Below, one piece after another: positions 25,388 through 36,383 of a DNA stretch of 39,523 nt. Both the position numbers and the translations under genes were made by a program. The notes under the pieces were generated by a model. It searched no databases and was not told the DNA's origin. It was given only the letters and a program-made list of their open reading frames with translations. Position 1 is the stretch's first letter, and each line of letters begins with the position of its first letter. Origin of the DNA: Kitasatospora phosalacinea (GTDB lineage: Bacteria > Actinomycetota > Actinomycetes > Streptomycetales > Streptomycetaceae); assembly GCF_000717185.1 (NCBI RefSeq), contig NZ_JNYE01000074.1, positions 1 to 39,523 of the forward strand, in the 5' to 3' direction.

Positions 25388-25408
25388 GCCGACCCCTAGC
25401 CCCGACCC

Positions 25409-25430
25409 CACTGTGACAGCAGTAGTGTCG
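25409..25430. promoter_or_regulatory. Operator upstream of merR, matching the mcr operator
   Basis: CACTGTGACAGC (25409-25420) is identical to 18808-18819, and TGACAGC-AGTAG-TGTCG (25414-25430) has the same 17-bp layout as TGACAGC-TTCAC-TGTCA in front of mcr. The shared consensus is TGACAGC-N5-TGTCR. The site is 22 bp from the chosen merR start. Confidence 0.62.
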
Positions 25431-25450
25431 CACTGCCCCCACGGTCGCAC

Positions 25451-25870
25451 CAGGAGAGCGGTCTGTCAGCAGCCGCAGCCCGTTGCCGCACAGCAGTACG
25501 CCGATCACGGCCAGAGCGGTGGGCCGGAGCCGGTCCGACGATGCACCGGCCGGCGCGGCCGACCCGGCGAGGGCTGACGCCCCGAACGCGCCGAGGGCCG
25601 ACGCCCTGAACGTGCCGAGGGCACAGGCCGCGGGGCCCGCGTCCAGGCTGCCGAACGCCAGCCCGGCCAGCAGGACCGCCGCCACCCCGCAGACGAGCAG
25701 CGACACCGCTGTCCGGATCGGCAGGGTAAGGGTGCCGGTGAGCCCACCCCGGTCCAGTTCGGTGCCGATCGGGTTCGGCTCGCCGTCCGCCGGGGGCGGC
25801 GCGACGCCCGGCCGCCGACCGTGCCCGTCACCTCCAGGTCGAGCCGGAACCAGTGGTCGTACGCGGTCAT
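25451..25870 (-). pseudogene. Frameshifted small membrane protein gene
   Basis: ATG 25870 opens with MTAYDHWFRLDLEVTGTV, then the frame turns into Arg-rich nonsense. One frame over, coding-like sequence resumes with PPPADGEPNPIGTELDRGGL and a hydrophobic helix (VSLLVCGVAAVLLAGLAFG), then an Ala/Gly/Ser-rich stretch and a second helix (ALAVIGVLLCGNGLRLL). A single-base change near 25805-25815 would join the two parts. The resumed frame runs on past the merR operator, so a second lesion or a lost stop is likely and the 3' end given is approximate. It could be a sequencing error. No family recognised. Confidence 0.5.
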
Positions 25871-25925
25871 GCCTCGTCTCCCCTCCCGTAGCGGGGCGGG
25901 GAGCGTACCGCCGGTGGCCGGGGGC

Positions 25926-26939
25926 TCAGCCCAGTGGGAGCAGTTCGGGGTGGTGGCGCCTGGTGACCGCAGGGTGGGCTCGGGAGTATCCCTTCAATTC
26001 GTTTGTGCCGAAGTCGGAGTGGAGGGGGTTCGAAGGGTCCTGGGTGATGCCGGGGGCGTGGTGGGCGTGCGGGAAGTCGAGCGGGGCGATGTGGGCGTCG
26101 AGGCGGGGGTTGTAGAAGAACGGGACGGAGAAGCGTTCGCGGGCGCCGGGTGGGGAGAGGACGCGGTGGGAGGTGGCCTTGAGGTAGCCGTCGGTGGCGA
26201 CTTCGAGGAGTTCGCCGAGGTTGACGACGAAGGCGCCCTCCAGCGGGGGGACGTCGAGGAAGGTGCGGTCGGGGCGTTCGACCTGGAGGCCGCCGACGGT
26301 GTCCTGGAGGAGGAGGGTGATGAAGCCGTAGTCCTTGTGGGTGCCGACGCCCTGCGGGGGGCCGTCGGGGGCGGTGCCGGGGTAGCGGACCAGCTTGAGG
26401 TGCAGGTGCGGGTGCGGGGCGAAGGCGTCGTCGTAGAAGTCGGGGCGGGCGCCGATCGAGGCGAGCAGCTCGTGCAGCAGGCGGTGGGCGACGGCGTCGA
26501 GGCGGTCGATCCAGTGCAGGGCGGCGGTGCGCAGCCCGGGCAGTGCGGGCGGCCACTGGTTGGGGCCCTCCAGCCACCAGTACGCGGGCTCGCCCGGGGC
26601 CGGGACGTGCGGCGGGAGTTCGGGACCGATGTCGAGCTGGTCGCGCCAGTCCCGGCGGCCGCCGGTGCGTTCGTCGCCGGTGCGGGTGTAGCCGCGGAAG
26701 TGCGGGGAGTTGAGGTTGCTGACGGCCAGCCGGTCGGCCTCCGGGAGGGCGAAGAAGGCGCGCATCGCGGAGTTCAGGGCGGCGGTCTCGGCGGGGGTGA
26801 CGCCGTGGCCGGTGAGCTGGAAGAAGCCGACCCCGGTCGCCGCCGTGCGCAGGTCGTGGTGCAGGCGGGCCCGGTCGGCGGGGGTGCCGTCGGCGAGCGA
26901 GAGGTCGATGACGGGGAGGGAGGCGGGGTGCTGCGTCAT
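25926..26939 (-). CDS. 2-oxoglutarate/Fe(II)-dependent oxygenase (isopenicillin N synthase family)
   Basis: A 337-aa non-haem iron enzyme. The DIOX N-terminal domain begins LPVIDLSLADG and GVGFFQLTGHGV. The iron ligands are H201 and D203 (GTHKDYGF) and H258 (ATSHRVL), and the 2-oxoglutarate-binding R269-x-S271 follows (RERFSVPFF). The family hydroxylates, desaturates or cyclises small molecules. No biosynthetic cluster surrounds it, so the substrate is unknown. ATG 26939 starts at the conserved domain. The region 26940-27154 upstream contains nothing recognisable. Confidence 0.85.
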   Translation of the reverse strand: MTQHPASLPVIDLSLADGTPADRARLHHDLRTAATGVGFFQLTGHGVTPAETAALNSAMRAFFALPEADRLAVSNLNSPHFRGYTRTGDERTGGRRDWRDQLDIGPELPPHVPAPGEPAYWWLEGPNQWPPALPGLRTAALHWIDRLDAVAHRLLHELLASIGARPDFYDDAFAPHPHLHLKLVRYPGTAPDGPPQGVGTHKDYGFITLLLQDTVGGLQVERPDRTFLDVPPLEGAFVVNLGELLEVATDGYLKATSHRVLSPPGARERFSVPFFYNPRLDAHIAPLDFPHAHHAPGITQDPSNPLHSDFGTNELKGYSRAHPAVTRRHHPELLPLG

Positions 26940-27154
26940 GGGGGTGCGTCCGCGGGGGTGGCGACGGGGGAACGGGGCCGGGCCGGCCGGGGCGGACGGG
27001 CGGGTCGGTGGCGCGGTACGGGCCCGGGCGGCGGCGGCCGACGAGGAGGGGCACCCGTTCAAGGCTACGCCCGGAAGCCCCCCGGTGGCAGCGGGGACTC
27101 CCGGGCGTACGGCGGCCGGTGGTGCCGGGCGGACGGGTCCGGTCGCCAGCGGGG

Positions 27155-27715
27155 TCAGTAGCCGGTGGCGCCGTCGATGCGTTCGCGCAGCAGGTCCGCG
27201 TGCCCGTTGTGGCGGGCGTACTCGGCGAGCAGGTGGACCAGGATGCGGCGCAGCGAGACCGGCTGCCCGGTGGCCTTGTGCACGCCGGTGGCGTCCAGCG
27301 AGGGGGTGTCGGCGACGATCCGGCGGGAGGTGTCGACCTGGGCGCGCCAGGTGGCGAAGGCCTGGTCGAAGTCACCGTCGAGGTGCTCGAAGTCCTGGTC
27401 CGGGTCGTCGTCCGAGTAGTAGAGCACCGGCCGGGACTCGTCCCCGGCGAACTGGATCTGCAGCCACCACTGCTCGACCCCGGCCAGGTGCCGGACCAGG
27501 CCGTGCAGGGTCAGCCCGGACGGCGGCACCAGGAACTCCGACAGCCGCCCGGCCGGGACGCCCGCGCACTTCAGCGCGAAGGTCTCGCGGTGGAAGTCCA
27601 GGTACGACAGCAGGATCTCCCGTTCGTCACCGACCAGCGGCGGGTCGGCGCGGGCCGCGGCGTCGGACCAGGCGGGGGAGAAGTTCTGCGGCGAGGTGGT
27701 GGGTTCATCGCTCAT
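27155..27715 (-). CDS. DinB family protein (DUF664-like)
   Basis: A 186-aa four-helix-bundle protein. The DinB/YfiT metal-site histidines appear in TLHGLVRHLAGVEQWWLQ and in HLLAEYARHNGHADLLRE. The family includes mycothiol- and bacillithiol-dependent S-transferases and many proteins of unknown function. ATG 27715 removes a proline-rich upstream stretch. The linker SDDDPDQDFEHLDGDFDQAF is typical of the actinobacterial subgroup. Confidence 0.83.
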   Translation of the reverse strand: MSDEPTTSPQNFSPAWSDAAARADPPLVGDEREILLSYLDFHRETFALKCAGVPAGRLSEFLVPPSGLTLHGLVRHLAGVEQWWLQIQFAGDESRPVLYYSDDDPDQDFEHLDGDFDQAFATWRAQVDTSRRIVADTPSLDATGVHKATGQPVSLRRILVHLLAEYARHNGHADLLRERIDGATGY

Positions 27716-27767
27716 CCGGCCAGCCTGCCAGCCGCCACCGACACCGGGCGGCCCGGACGCGCCGGGC

Positions 27768-28079
27768 TCAACGCCGTTCCGGGGCCGGGCCGGTGCGGCG
27801 GGTGGTGTCGGCGGCGGGCTCGGCCGCGGTGTCGGCCGAGGTGTCGTCGGCCGAGGTTCCGGCGGCGGCCTCTGCGGTGGCGTCGTAGCCCTCCTGCGGG
27901 CCGCGGACGTCCGGGTCGGGCTCCCGGGCGGGCCGGACACCGGCGGCCCGGTCCCCGTAGCGGCGGTCGCCCTCGGCGTCCGGACGGTCCGGCCCCGGGC
28001 CCCGGTCCGGCCCCGGGCCCCGGTTCGGGCCCCGGTCCGGCCCCGGGTCCTCGGGTGCGCGGTCGCGGCGTGCGGTCAT
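27768..28079 (-). CDS. Small disordered hydrophilic protein
   Basis: A 103-aa protein with an excellent GAGGAGG box before ATG 28079. Composition is low-complexity: repeated PGPDRGP units near the N-terminus, then an Ala/Thr/Asp-rich tail (TSADDTSADTAAEPAADT). It has no hydrophobic core, signal peptide or known domain. The ribosome-binding site argues for translation. Function unknown. Confidence 0.5.
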   Translation of the reverse strand: MTARRDRAPEDPGPDRGPNRGPGPDRGPGPDRPDAEGDRRYGDRAAGVRPAREPDPDVRGPQEGYDATAEAAAGTSADDTSADTAAEPAADTTRRTGPAPERR

Positions 28080-28139
28080 CGGAGCCTCCTCGGGTGCGGG
28101 ACGTGCCTCCCGGCTACCCGGCCGCCCGACGGGCAATCC

Positions 28140-28184
28140 GGCCGGGAGTGGTCCGGCCGGGAGCGGTACGGCCGGGAACGGTAC
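28140..28184. repeat. Three 15-bp tandem repeats
   Basis: Units GGCCGGGAGTGGTCC, GGCCGGGAGCGGTAC and GGCCGGGAACGGTAC are adjacent, between the GNAT stop and the disordered-protein gene. No function is evident. Confidence 0.7.
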
Positions 28185-28196
28185 GGCGGCGCGGCG

Positions 28197-28769
28197 TCAC
28201 AGCGGGCGCCGGTACACCTGGCGCGAGCCGCCCTCCGGTCCCGGGGCGGTGGCCTCGGCGGGGGTGAAGCCCAGGCGTTCGTAGAAGACCCGGGCGCCGC
28301 CGGCCACCGCGCCCGGGTGGTCCGCGCCGAAGGTCACCACCTCGACCGTCCGCACCCCCGCCGGACAGCGGGACAGCGCCTCGGCGACCAGGGCCCGGCC
28401 GAGGCCCAGGCCGCGGGCCGCGGCGTCCACCACCAGCCAGTGCAGGTGGCACACCGGCGGCTCCTGGCCGACCAGCAGGCCACCCAGCACGGCGGAGCCG
28501 CCGCCCACGCCACCGTCCTCACCACCGCCCTCACCACCGCCTTCGCCGTCGACGGCCACCAGGGCGCTGCCGTCGGCGAGTTGCTGCTCGACGGCGGCGT
28601 GGAACCCGGGGTCGTCGACCATCGGCCCGAACCAGTGCTCGACCTGCCCGGCCAGCCGCACCAGCCCGGCCGCGTCCGCCGGCCGCCCCGCGCGCACCCG
28701 CACGCGTCCCTGCACGCGCCCCCGCACCCGCCCCCGCCTCCGCCCCTGCCCCTGCATCCCCGCGTCCAT
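28197..28769 (-). CDS. GNAT family N-acetyltransferase with Gly/Glu-rich linker
   Basis: A 190-aa protein. The GNAT core reads CHLHWLVVDAAARGLGLGRALVAEAL (acetyl-CoA loop) and GGARVFYERLGF. A basic N-terminus of Arg-Gly/Val repeats (RVRGRVQGRVRVRAGR) and a GEGGGEGGGEDGGVGGGS insert in the middle come from short DNA repeats. The start at 28769 is uncertain because of the repetitive N-terminus. Substrate unknown. Confidence 0.7.
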   Translation of the reverse strand: MDAGMQGQGRRRGRVRGRVQGRVRVRAGRPADAAGLVRLAGQVEHWFGPMVDDPGFHAAVEQQLADGSALVAVDGEGGGEGGGEDGGVGGGSAVLGGLLVGQEPPVCHLHWLVVDAAARGLGLGRALVAEALSRCPAGVRTVEVVTFGADHPGAVAGGARVFYERLGFTPAEATAPGPEGGSRQVYRRPL

Positions 28770-28814
28770 CTCCCGCTCCGTCCACCGCAGTTGAAGCGAC
28801 CCGCACGGACGCCC

Positions 28815-28846
28815 TTGACCCTGACCCGCGGGTCAAGGATTAGCGT
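28815..28846 (+). promoter_or_regulatory. MerR-type promoter with 20-nt spacer
   Basis: TTGACC (28815-28820) and TAGCGT (28841-28846) are separated by 20 nt, longer than the usual 17. The inverted repeat TTGACCC-N8-GGGTCAA (28815-28836) fills the spacer. A long spacer with a dyad inside it is the hallmark of promoters untwisted by MerR-family activators. A MerR gene is the second gene of the transcript. Confidence 0.6.
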
Positions 28847-28897
28847 TCCGGCACCTGCCGCCCGGCACTCCCACCCCCACTCCCCGAGGAGCCGTCC

Positions 28898-29944
28898 ATG
28901 AGTGTGCCCGAAACCGTCCGCGAGGTCCGCCTCGCCCGCCGCCCGCAGGGCCGTCCGGTCGCCGCCGACCTGGTGGTGGTCGAGACGCCCGCCCCGGAGC
29001 GCGCCGCGGGCCAAGTCCTGTTGCGCAACCGGTGGTTCCTGCTGTTCGCCGGTCTGGCGACGCTGCTCGGCGAGACCCCGCCGGGCGCGCCGTGGCCGTC
29101 GATCGCCCCCGGCGACACCCTGTTCGGGCCCGCCGTCGGGGAGGTGGTGGACGCCCCGGCGGGCAGCGGGCTGCACCCCGGCGACCTGGTCGTCCACTTC
29201 CGCGGCTGGCGCGAGTACGCGGTTGCCGAACCGTCCGAACTCACGCCACTCGAAAAGGAGTTGGACGATCCGGCGGCGCACCTCGCGCCCGGCGCGGTCG
29301 GCTACGGGGTGCTCACCCGGATCGCGCCCGTCCGCCCCGGCGACACCGTGCTGGTCACCGGCGCGGCCGGAGGCGTCGGCACCCTGGTCGGCCAGACCGC
29401 CCGGCTGCTCGGCGCGGGCACCGTCATCGGCACCACCGGCTCCCCGGCCAAGGCCGGACGGCTGCGCGAACTCGGCTACGACGCCGTGCTGGTGGACGAA
29501 CGCACCGGCGACGGGGCCGCCCGCGCCGAACGCTTCGCCCGGCAGCTCGCCGAGGCCGCGCCCGGCGGCATCGACCTGCTGGTCGACAACGTCGGCGGCC
29601 ACCAGGCCGAGGCGGCCCTCGCCGCCGCCCGCCCCGGCGCCCGCGCCGCCCTGGTCGGCGTGCTCTCCGGGCAGCTCGGCGACACCCCGGCCGCGCACCC
29701 CCCGCTGCGCCTGGACGCCTTCCAACTCATCGTCAAGGGCGTGCAGTTGACCGGTTCGGGGGGCGCCGGTCAGGCCGAGGCGGAGGCCGGGTGGCGGCCC
29801 CGCTTCGGCAGGTGGCTGCGCGAGGGGCGGATCACCTTCCCGCACGTCCGGGTGGTCGGACTGGAGCGGGCCCCGCAGGCCTTCCAGGAGATGACCGAGG
29901 GACGGCACTTCGGCACGGTGCTGGTCGAGCTGCCCGCGGAATGA
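28898..29944 (+). CDS. NADP-dependent medium-chain reductase (CurA / prostaglandin reductase-like)
   Basis: A 348-aa zinc-independent MDR enzyme that reduces activated double bonds or quinones with NADPH. The N-terminus REVRLARRPQGRPVAADL and the nucleotide loop VTGAAGGVGTLVGQTARLLGA are characteristic; LLVDNVGGHQAEAAL and GRHFGTVLVEL complete the pattern. No Zn-binding Cys cluster is present. ATG 28898 follows a GAGGAG box. The promoter upstream has MerR architecture and a MerR gene follows 62 bp later, suggesting an electrophile- or drug-induced detoxification pair. Confidence 0.85.
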   Translation: MSVPETVREVRLARRPQGRPVAADLVVVETPAPERAAGQVLLRNRWFLLFAGLATLLGETPPGAPWPSIAPGDTLFGPAVGEVVDAPAGSGLHPGDLVVHFRGWREYAVAEPSELTPLEKELDDPAAHLAPGAVGYGVLTRIAPVRPGDTVLVTGAAGGVGTLVGQTARLLGAGTVIGTTGSPAKAGRLRELGYDAVLVDERTGDGAARAERFARQLAEAAPGGIDLLVDNVGGHQAEAALAAARPGARAALVGVLSGQLGDTPAAHPPLRLDAFQLIVKGVQLTGSGGAGQAEAEAGWRPRFGRWLREGRITFPHVRVVGLERAPQAFQEMTEGRHFGTVLVELPAE

Positions 29945-30006
29945 CCGGGCGGCGCCGGTGGTTCCACCGACCATCGGAGCACCGGCGGGCAGGAGGACGC
30001 AGGGAC

Positions 30007-30375
30007 ATGATGCGGATCGGGGACGCGGCCGCCGCCGCCGGAGCCACGCCCAGGGCACTGCGCCTGTACGAGCAGCGCGGCCTGCTGCCGCCGCCCGTCC
30101 GCACCACCAGCGGCCAGCGCTGCTACGACAGCACGGACGTGGCCCGGGTCCGGGTGATCCGCACCCTGCTCTCCCTCGGCCTCACCATCGAGGACCTCCG
30201 CGGTCACGCCGAGTCCTTCGACCTGCTGGCCGCCGACCCGGCCCGCCGCTGCGCGAACGCCTCCGGCGGCCCGGTGGTCCGCCGGAGGCTGGCCGCCCTG
30301 GACGCCGAGATCGCCCGCCTCACCCGCCTGCGCGCCGCCCTGGCCGCCGCCGCGCTCCGCCCGTCCGCCGACTGA
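30007..30375 (+). CDS. MerR family regulator (short), partner of the MDR reductase
   Basis: A 122-aa protein. The helix-turn-helix reads MRIGDAAAAAGATPRALRLYE, then QRGLLPPPVRTTSGQRCYDS and VRVIRTLLSLGLTIEDL, which is classic MerR. The C-terminal coiled coil (RRLAALDAEIARLTRLRAAL) mediates dimers. Only one cysteine lies in the sensor part (PARRC), so a metal sensor is unlikely. ATG 30007 has an AGGAGG box 10 nt upstream. It probably acts on the promoter at 28815. It converges on the next gene with a 9-bp gap. Confidence 0.83.
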   Translation: MMRIGDAAAAAGATPRALRLYEQRGLLPPPVRTTSGQRCYDSTDVARVRVIRTLLSLGLTIEDLRGHAESFDLLAADPARRCANASGGPVVRRRLAALDAEIARLTRLRAALAAAALRPSAD

Positions 30376-30384
30376 AGGGCCCGG

Positions 30385-31230
30385 TCAGCCCGCGTGGTGC
30401 CGGGCCAGCAGGACGGCCTCCCGGCGCAGCGCCCCGTCGCCGGTGCGGTCGGCCGCGGCGAGCAACTCGTCGGGGAAGGCGGCCTGGAGGTCGGGGCGGT
30501 GGGCGAGCAGGCCGTAGGTGGCCCAGAGCAGGTGCTCGCGGGTCAGCGGGTCGGGGCGGTGCGGGGCGTACCAGACGTCCGCGAAGCGGGGGCGCAGCGC
30601 CGGGTCGGTGAGCAGGGTGAGCACCCGGCGCAGGTGGCGCACCGGCAGGTCCGGGTCGAACGCGGCGGAGGCGTGCACGGCGGCGACGTACAGCGCCGGG
30701 TGCTCCTCGGTGAGCGTCTCGGCGAGGACGGCGCGGGCGCCGGTGGTGCCGGTGAGGGCGAGCGCCCGCAGCAGGGCGAGCCGGACGGACGGCTCGCCCT
30801 CGGTGCGCCACAGGCCGAGCAGGGTCGCCGGGTCGGGGGCGAGCGGGAGCGCGGCGCGGCGGACCGCCGGGTCCGGGTCGGCGAGCAGCGGCAGGGCGCC
30901 GGAGCGGTACCGCCCGGTCAGCGCGGGGTCGGCGGGCAGCAGCCGCGCCAGCAGCACGGTCAGCGGGACGCGGGTGCGGCCCATCTCCGGGTCGGTGGCC
31001 AGCGCGAGCAGCAGCGGCAGCGCGACGTGGGCGGCGGACGGCGCGGGCCGCCCGGGCTCGGGGACGAGGCAGTGCAGCAGGTCGCAGTCCTCGGGCCTGG
31101 CGTCCGGCCCGGCCAGCGCCAGGCGGTGCAGGACCCGCGGCACCATCGTCGCCGGGCTCGACCAGTGCGCGGTCTCCAGGCCCTCCCACAGGGCGTCGTC
31201 CAGTGCGGTCAGCGGTATTTCGGTGGTCAT
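30385..31230 (-). CDS. HEAT-repeat-like protein
   Basis: A 281-aa soluble helical protein. Segments such as SGALPLLADPDPAVRRAALPLA, SVRLALLRALALTGTTGARAVL and HPALYVAAVHASAAFDPDLPVR have the spacing of HEAT repeats, suggesting a protein-binding solenoid. No catalytic motif was found. ATG 31230 starts MTTEIPLTALDDALWEGL. It lies 302 bp downstream of the UvrA-like gene on the same strand, separated by a strong hairpin, so it is probably transcribed on its own. The gap 31231-31532 holds that hairpin and a 16-bp repeat, and no other gene is seen. Confidence 0.65.
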   Translation of the reverse strand: MTTEIPLTALDDALWEGLETAHWSSPATMVPRVLHRLALAGPDARPEDCDLLHCLVPEPGRPAPSAAHVALPLLLALATDPEMGRTRVPLTVLLARLLPADPALTGRYRSGALPLLADPDPAVRRAALPLAPDPATLLGLWRTEGEPSVRLALLRALALTGTTGARAVLAETLTEEHPALYVAAVHASAAFDPDLPVRHLRRVLTLLTDPALRPRFADVWYAPHRPDPLTREHLLWATYGLLAHRPDLQAAFPDELLAAADRTGDGALRREAVLLARHHAG

Positions 31231-31418
31231 GCGCTCCCCCGTACTCCGTGGTGCCCAGTGAAGTCGTGCCCCGTGAAGATCGGCTGTCATTCTCGGCGGG
31301 GACCGCCGTGCTGTCGTGGGGATTTCCGGCCCGGGACGAAAACTTTGCCGAGGTGATGCGGGGGAGTGATGGAGGGTCACCCAAGGGATCGGCGCGGTGG
31401 CCGACCGTCGCCGCGCAA

Positions 31419-31487
31419 CCGCCTCCCGGGCTCCGCGGCGACGGTCGGCGAGGGTCGGCGACGGTCGGCGAGGAGCCCGGGAGGCGG
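31419..31487 (-). terminator. Long GC-rich hairpin downstream of the UvrA-like gene
   Basis: A perfect 16-bp stem (31419-31434 with 31472-31487) encloses a 37-nt loop that contains repeated ACGGTCGGCG units able to pair with the flanking CCGACCGTCG (about 31401). A 16-bp direct repeat (core GTGAAAGGGTGACGGG) follows to 31520. A terminator is the simplest reading; the loop repeats hint at a more complex structure. Confidence 0.5.
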
Positions 31488-31532
31488 GGGTGAAAGGGTG
31501 ACGGGGTGAAAGGGTGACGGGGTGACGGCCGG

Positions 31533-33947
<2,415 letters not shown>

Positions 33948-34026
33948 CGTCCTCGTCCCTCCGTCCGCGGCGCCCGTGGCGGCGCCGCCCGCCCCGATCC
34001 AACCACCCGGAACCGACGGAGACCGG

Positions 34027-34055
34027 TTCTCGTCCTCACCAAGCGCGGGTAAAGT
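34027..34055 (+). promoter_or_regulatory. Candidate promoter of the paired membrane-protein operon
   Basis: TTCTCG, a 17-nt spacer and TAAAGT (34050-34055) end 28 nt before the ATG at 34083. The region 33948-34082 also serves the divergent UvrA-like gene. The -35 is weak, so this is tentative. Confidence 0.35.
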
Positions 34056-34082
34056 GACCGGCCGAACCACCCGGGAGGCACC

Positions 34083-36383
34083 ATGCGGACGCAGCAGCGG
34101 ACACCGGACCGGCGACGGTCCACGGCGCGGACGGCCCCGGGCGCCGCGCTCGCCGCCGCCGCCGCGCTGGCCGGGCTGGTGCTGCTCAACGCCGCCGCCC
34201 CGGCGTCCGCGGCCGACCCGAGCGCGTCCCCGAGCGCGAGCGCACCCGCGAGCACGCCCACCGGCACGCCCGCCCCCGGCCGGCTGCCCGCCGAGGCGCC
34301 GCAGTCCGAGCGCCTGGCCGCCGAGCTGCGCAAGGACCCGGTCTACATCTCGGCCGACCTGCCGCGCGTGGTGCCCCGCTCGCTGGCGCCCGCGTTCGCG
34401 GCCGCCGCGAAGCGCACCGGCGTGCCCACCTACGTCCTGGTGCTGCCCGACGCCGACCGCACGACGCTCGCCCAGGTGCACGACCGGCTCGGCGCCGACG
34501 GCCTGTACGTGCTGGTCGGCGACCTCGGCAACATCACCGTCTCCGCGTTCGGCGTCGACCTGCCCGCCGAGTCCGCCGCCCGGATCGTCAACCACACGGT
34601 GCCGTACGACGCCGGGCCGCTCGTCCAGTTCGACGCCTTCGTCGACAAGGTCGTCCAGGACGCCGGCCGGGTCGAGGCCGAGCTGGAGGAGATCTACCGG
34701 GACCACGGCGACGAGACGCCCCGGCAGTACATCTCCAGCACCGACCGGCAGAACCAGAACCTGCTGCTCGGCCTCGCCGTGGTGGTCCTCCCCGGCCTGC
34801 TGCTCGCCCTCGGCCTGCGGCTCTCCCGCCGCCGCGGCGGCGACCGGCCGTCCGTCCCCGCGCCGGGCCGGGCCGTCCCGCTGACCGAGCAGTCGGCCGT
34901 CACCCTGACCAAGGGCACCGGGAAGCCGAAGCCGAGACCGACGCCGAAGGCCTCCGCGGTCAAGCGCCCGCAGCCCGGCCGCCCCGCCGGGGCCGCCGCC
35001 CCCGCGCCGCTGCGCGTCGGCGTGCTGGCGGCGACCCTGCTGGCCACGGTCGCCGCCGCGATCGGCGTGGTGCTCGCCGCGCCCGCCGTCTTCCCGCAGA
35101 CCATCGACGACCCCGACCTGACCGTCACCCGGGCCGACCTGGAGGCCCGCGTCACCGAGGCCGCCGCCGCGCTCACCGCCGACGGCATCTACCAGGACGC
35201 CTCCGCCCCCAACCCGCTCACCACCGAGCAGTTGGCGGCCGTCCGGCAGCGGATGTCCGAACTCGCCGCCAAGACCCCGGTGCACCTGCTGTTCACCTCC
35301 TCCAACGGCGACGACGAGAGCGAGGGCGACGGCGACACCCTGCTCGCCCAGGTCCGCCTGCGCACCGGCCGGGACGGCGTGTACGTGCAGGTCGACCCGG
35401 TCAACGGCTACCTCGAACTCGCCGAGTACGGCCCCGCCGCGACGGACGTCGAGCGCCAGTTCTCGCGCGCCGACCTCCGCTACCCCGACCGCAGCGCCGA
35501 GTCCGACGACCTGAAGCTCCCCGAGCGGCTGAACACCGTCCTGGACGAGGTCGCCGCCGCCCAGCCCACCGGCCGCACCGGCAACAGCGCCGAAGGCTCC
35601 GACCTGCCCGAACTGCGCAGCAACAAGCTGCCGCCGCTGTTCAGCAGCGACTTCGGGCCCGGCCTCTTCCTCGGCGCCCTGCTGCTCGGCGTCCTGGTGC
35701 TGCTCGGCTGGGCCGCGATCGCCGCCGCCCAGGCCGTCCTCCGCGCCCGGCGCGCGGCCGCCGCCGCCCCGCCCGCCGACCCGTCCGCGGCGCCGCCCGT
35801 CACCGGGCCCCGCCGCCTCGCCGCCCGGCCCACCGTCCGCCAACTGCGCTCCTGGGCCGCCGAGGACGCCCGCGCCCTGGCCGCCCGGCTCGCCGCCGTG
35901 GAGCAGGACGCCCCCGGCCGGGCCCGCGCCTGGGACTGCCTGGACGCCGCCGAACTCCTGCTCGGCGAGGACGGCGGCCGCACCGCCGACCCGTCCGACC
36001 TGGCCGCCGCCGTCGCCCTCGCCCGCGCCGGGACCGACGCGCTGACCGGCCGCCCCGCCCCGCTGCTGTGCCGCGCCAACCCGCTGCACGGAGCCGCCGA
36101 CGGCGGCAAGGCCCCGTTCTGGTTCGCCTCCGTCGACCTCGGCCCCAAGTCCGCCCGGATCTGCCCCGACTGCCGGGGCGCCTTCCGCAGCAGCGGCGCC
36201 GACCGCTCCGCCGCCGCCCTGGCCGCCCGCCGCTCCGAGGCCGACGAGCGGCTGCTGCGGGTCCCCGACCCGGACGGCGGCAGCAGCACCGTCTGGCACG
36301 AGGCCGGGCAGGTCCTGCCGGCCGCCCTCGACGGCCTCGACGCACTCATCCTCAGGGCCAGGGAGTCCGCCAGTGTCCAGTGA
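34083..36383 (+). CDS. Large membrane protein with two ectodomains and a cytosolic Cys module
   Basis: A 766-aa protein. A signal/anchor segment (about 18-43) is followed by ectodomain A (about 80-215, starting DPVYISADLPRVVPRSLAPA), TM (about 223-240), a Lys/Arg/Pro-rich loop, TM (about 314-335), ectodomain B (about 350-530, with ADGIYQDASAPNPLTTEQLAA), TM (about 536-560) and a cytosolic C-terminus. A and B look like one another: YI/IY, an Asp-Pro/Ala start, helix, and a PTYVLVLP / PVHLLFTS strand, perhaps a TPM-like fold (weak). The cytosolic part has PLLCRANPLHG and CPDCRGAF, a possible metal-binding Cys/His set shared with the next gene. GGGAGG precedes the ATG. Function unknown. Confidence 0.72.
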   Translation: MRTQQRTPDRRRSTARTAPGAALAAAAALAGLVLLNAAAPASAADPSASPSASAPASTPTGTPAPGRLPAEAPQSERLAAELRKDPVYISADLPRVVPRSLAPAFAAAAKRTGVPTYVLVLPDADRTTLAQVHDRLGADGLYVLVGDLGNITVSAFGVDLPAESAARIVNHTVPYDAGPLVQFDAFVDKVVQDAGRVEAELEEIYRDHGDETPRQYISSTDRQNQNLLLGLAVVVLPGLLLALGLRLSRRRGGDRPSVPAPGRAVPLTEQSAVTLTKGTGKPKPRPTPKASAVKRPQPGRPAGAAAPAPLRVGVLAATLLATVAAAIGVVLAAPAVFPQTIDDPDLTVTRADLEARVTEAAAALTADGIYQDASAPNPLTTEQLAAVRQRMSELAAKTPVHLLFTSSNGDDESEGDGDTLLAQVRLRTGRDGVYVQVDPVNGYLELAEYGPAATDVERQFSRADLRYPDRSAESDDLKLPERLNTVLDEVAAAQPTGRTGNSAEGSDLPELRSNKLPPLFSSDFGPGLFLGALLLGVLVLLGWAAIAAAQAVLRARRAAAAAPPADPSAAPPVTGPRRLAARPTVRQLRSWAAEDARALAARLAAVEQDAPGRARAWDCLDAAELLLGEDGGRTADPSDLAAAVALARAGTDALTGRPAPLLCRANPLHGAADGGKAPFWFASVDLGPKSARICPDCRGAFRSSGADRSAAALAARRSEADERLLRVPDPDGGSSTVWHEAGQVLPAALDGLDALILRARESASVQ

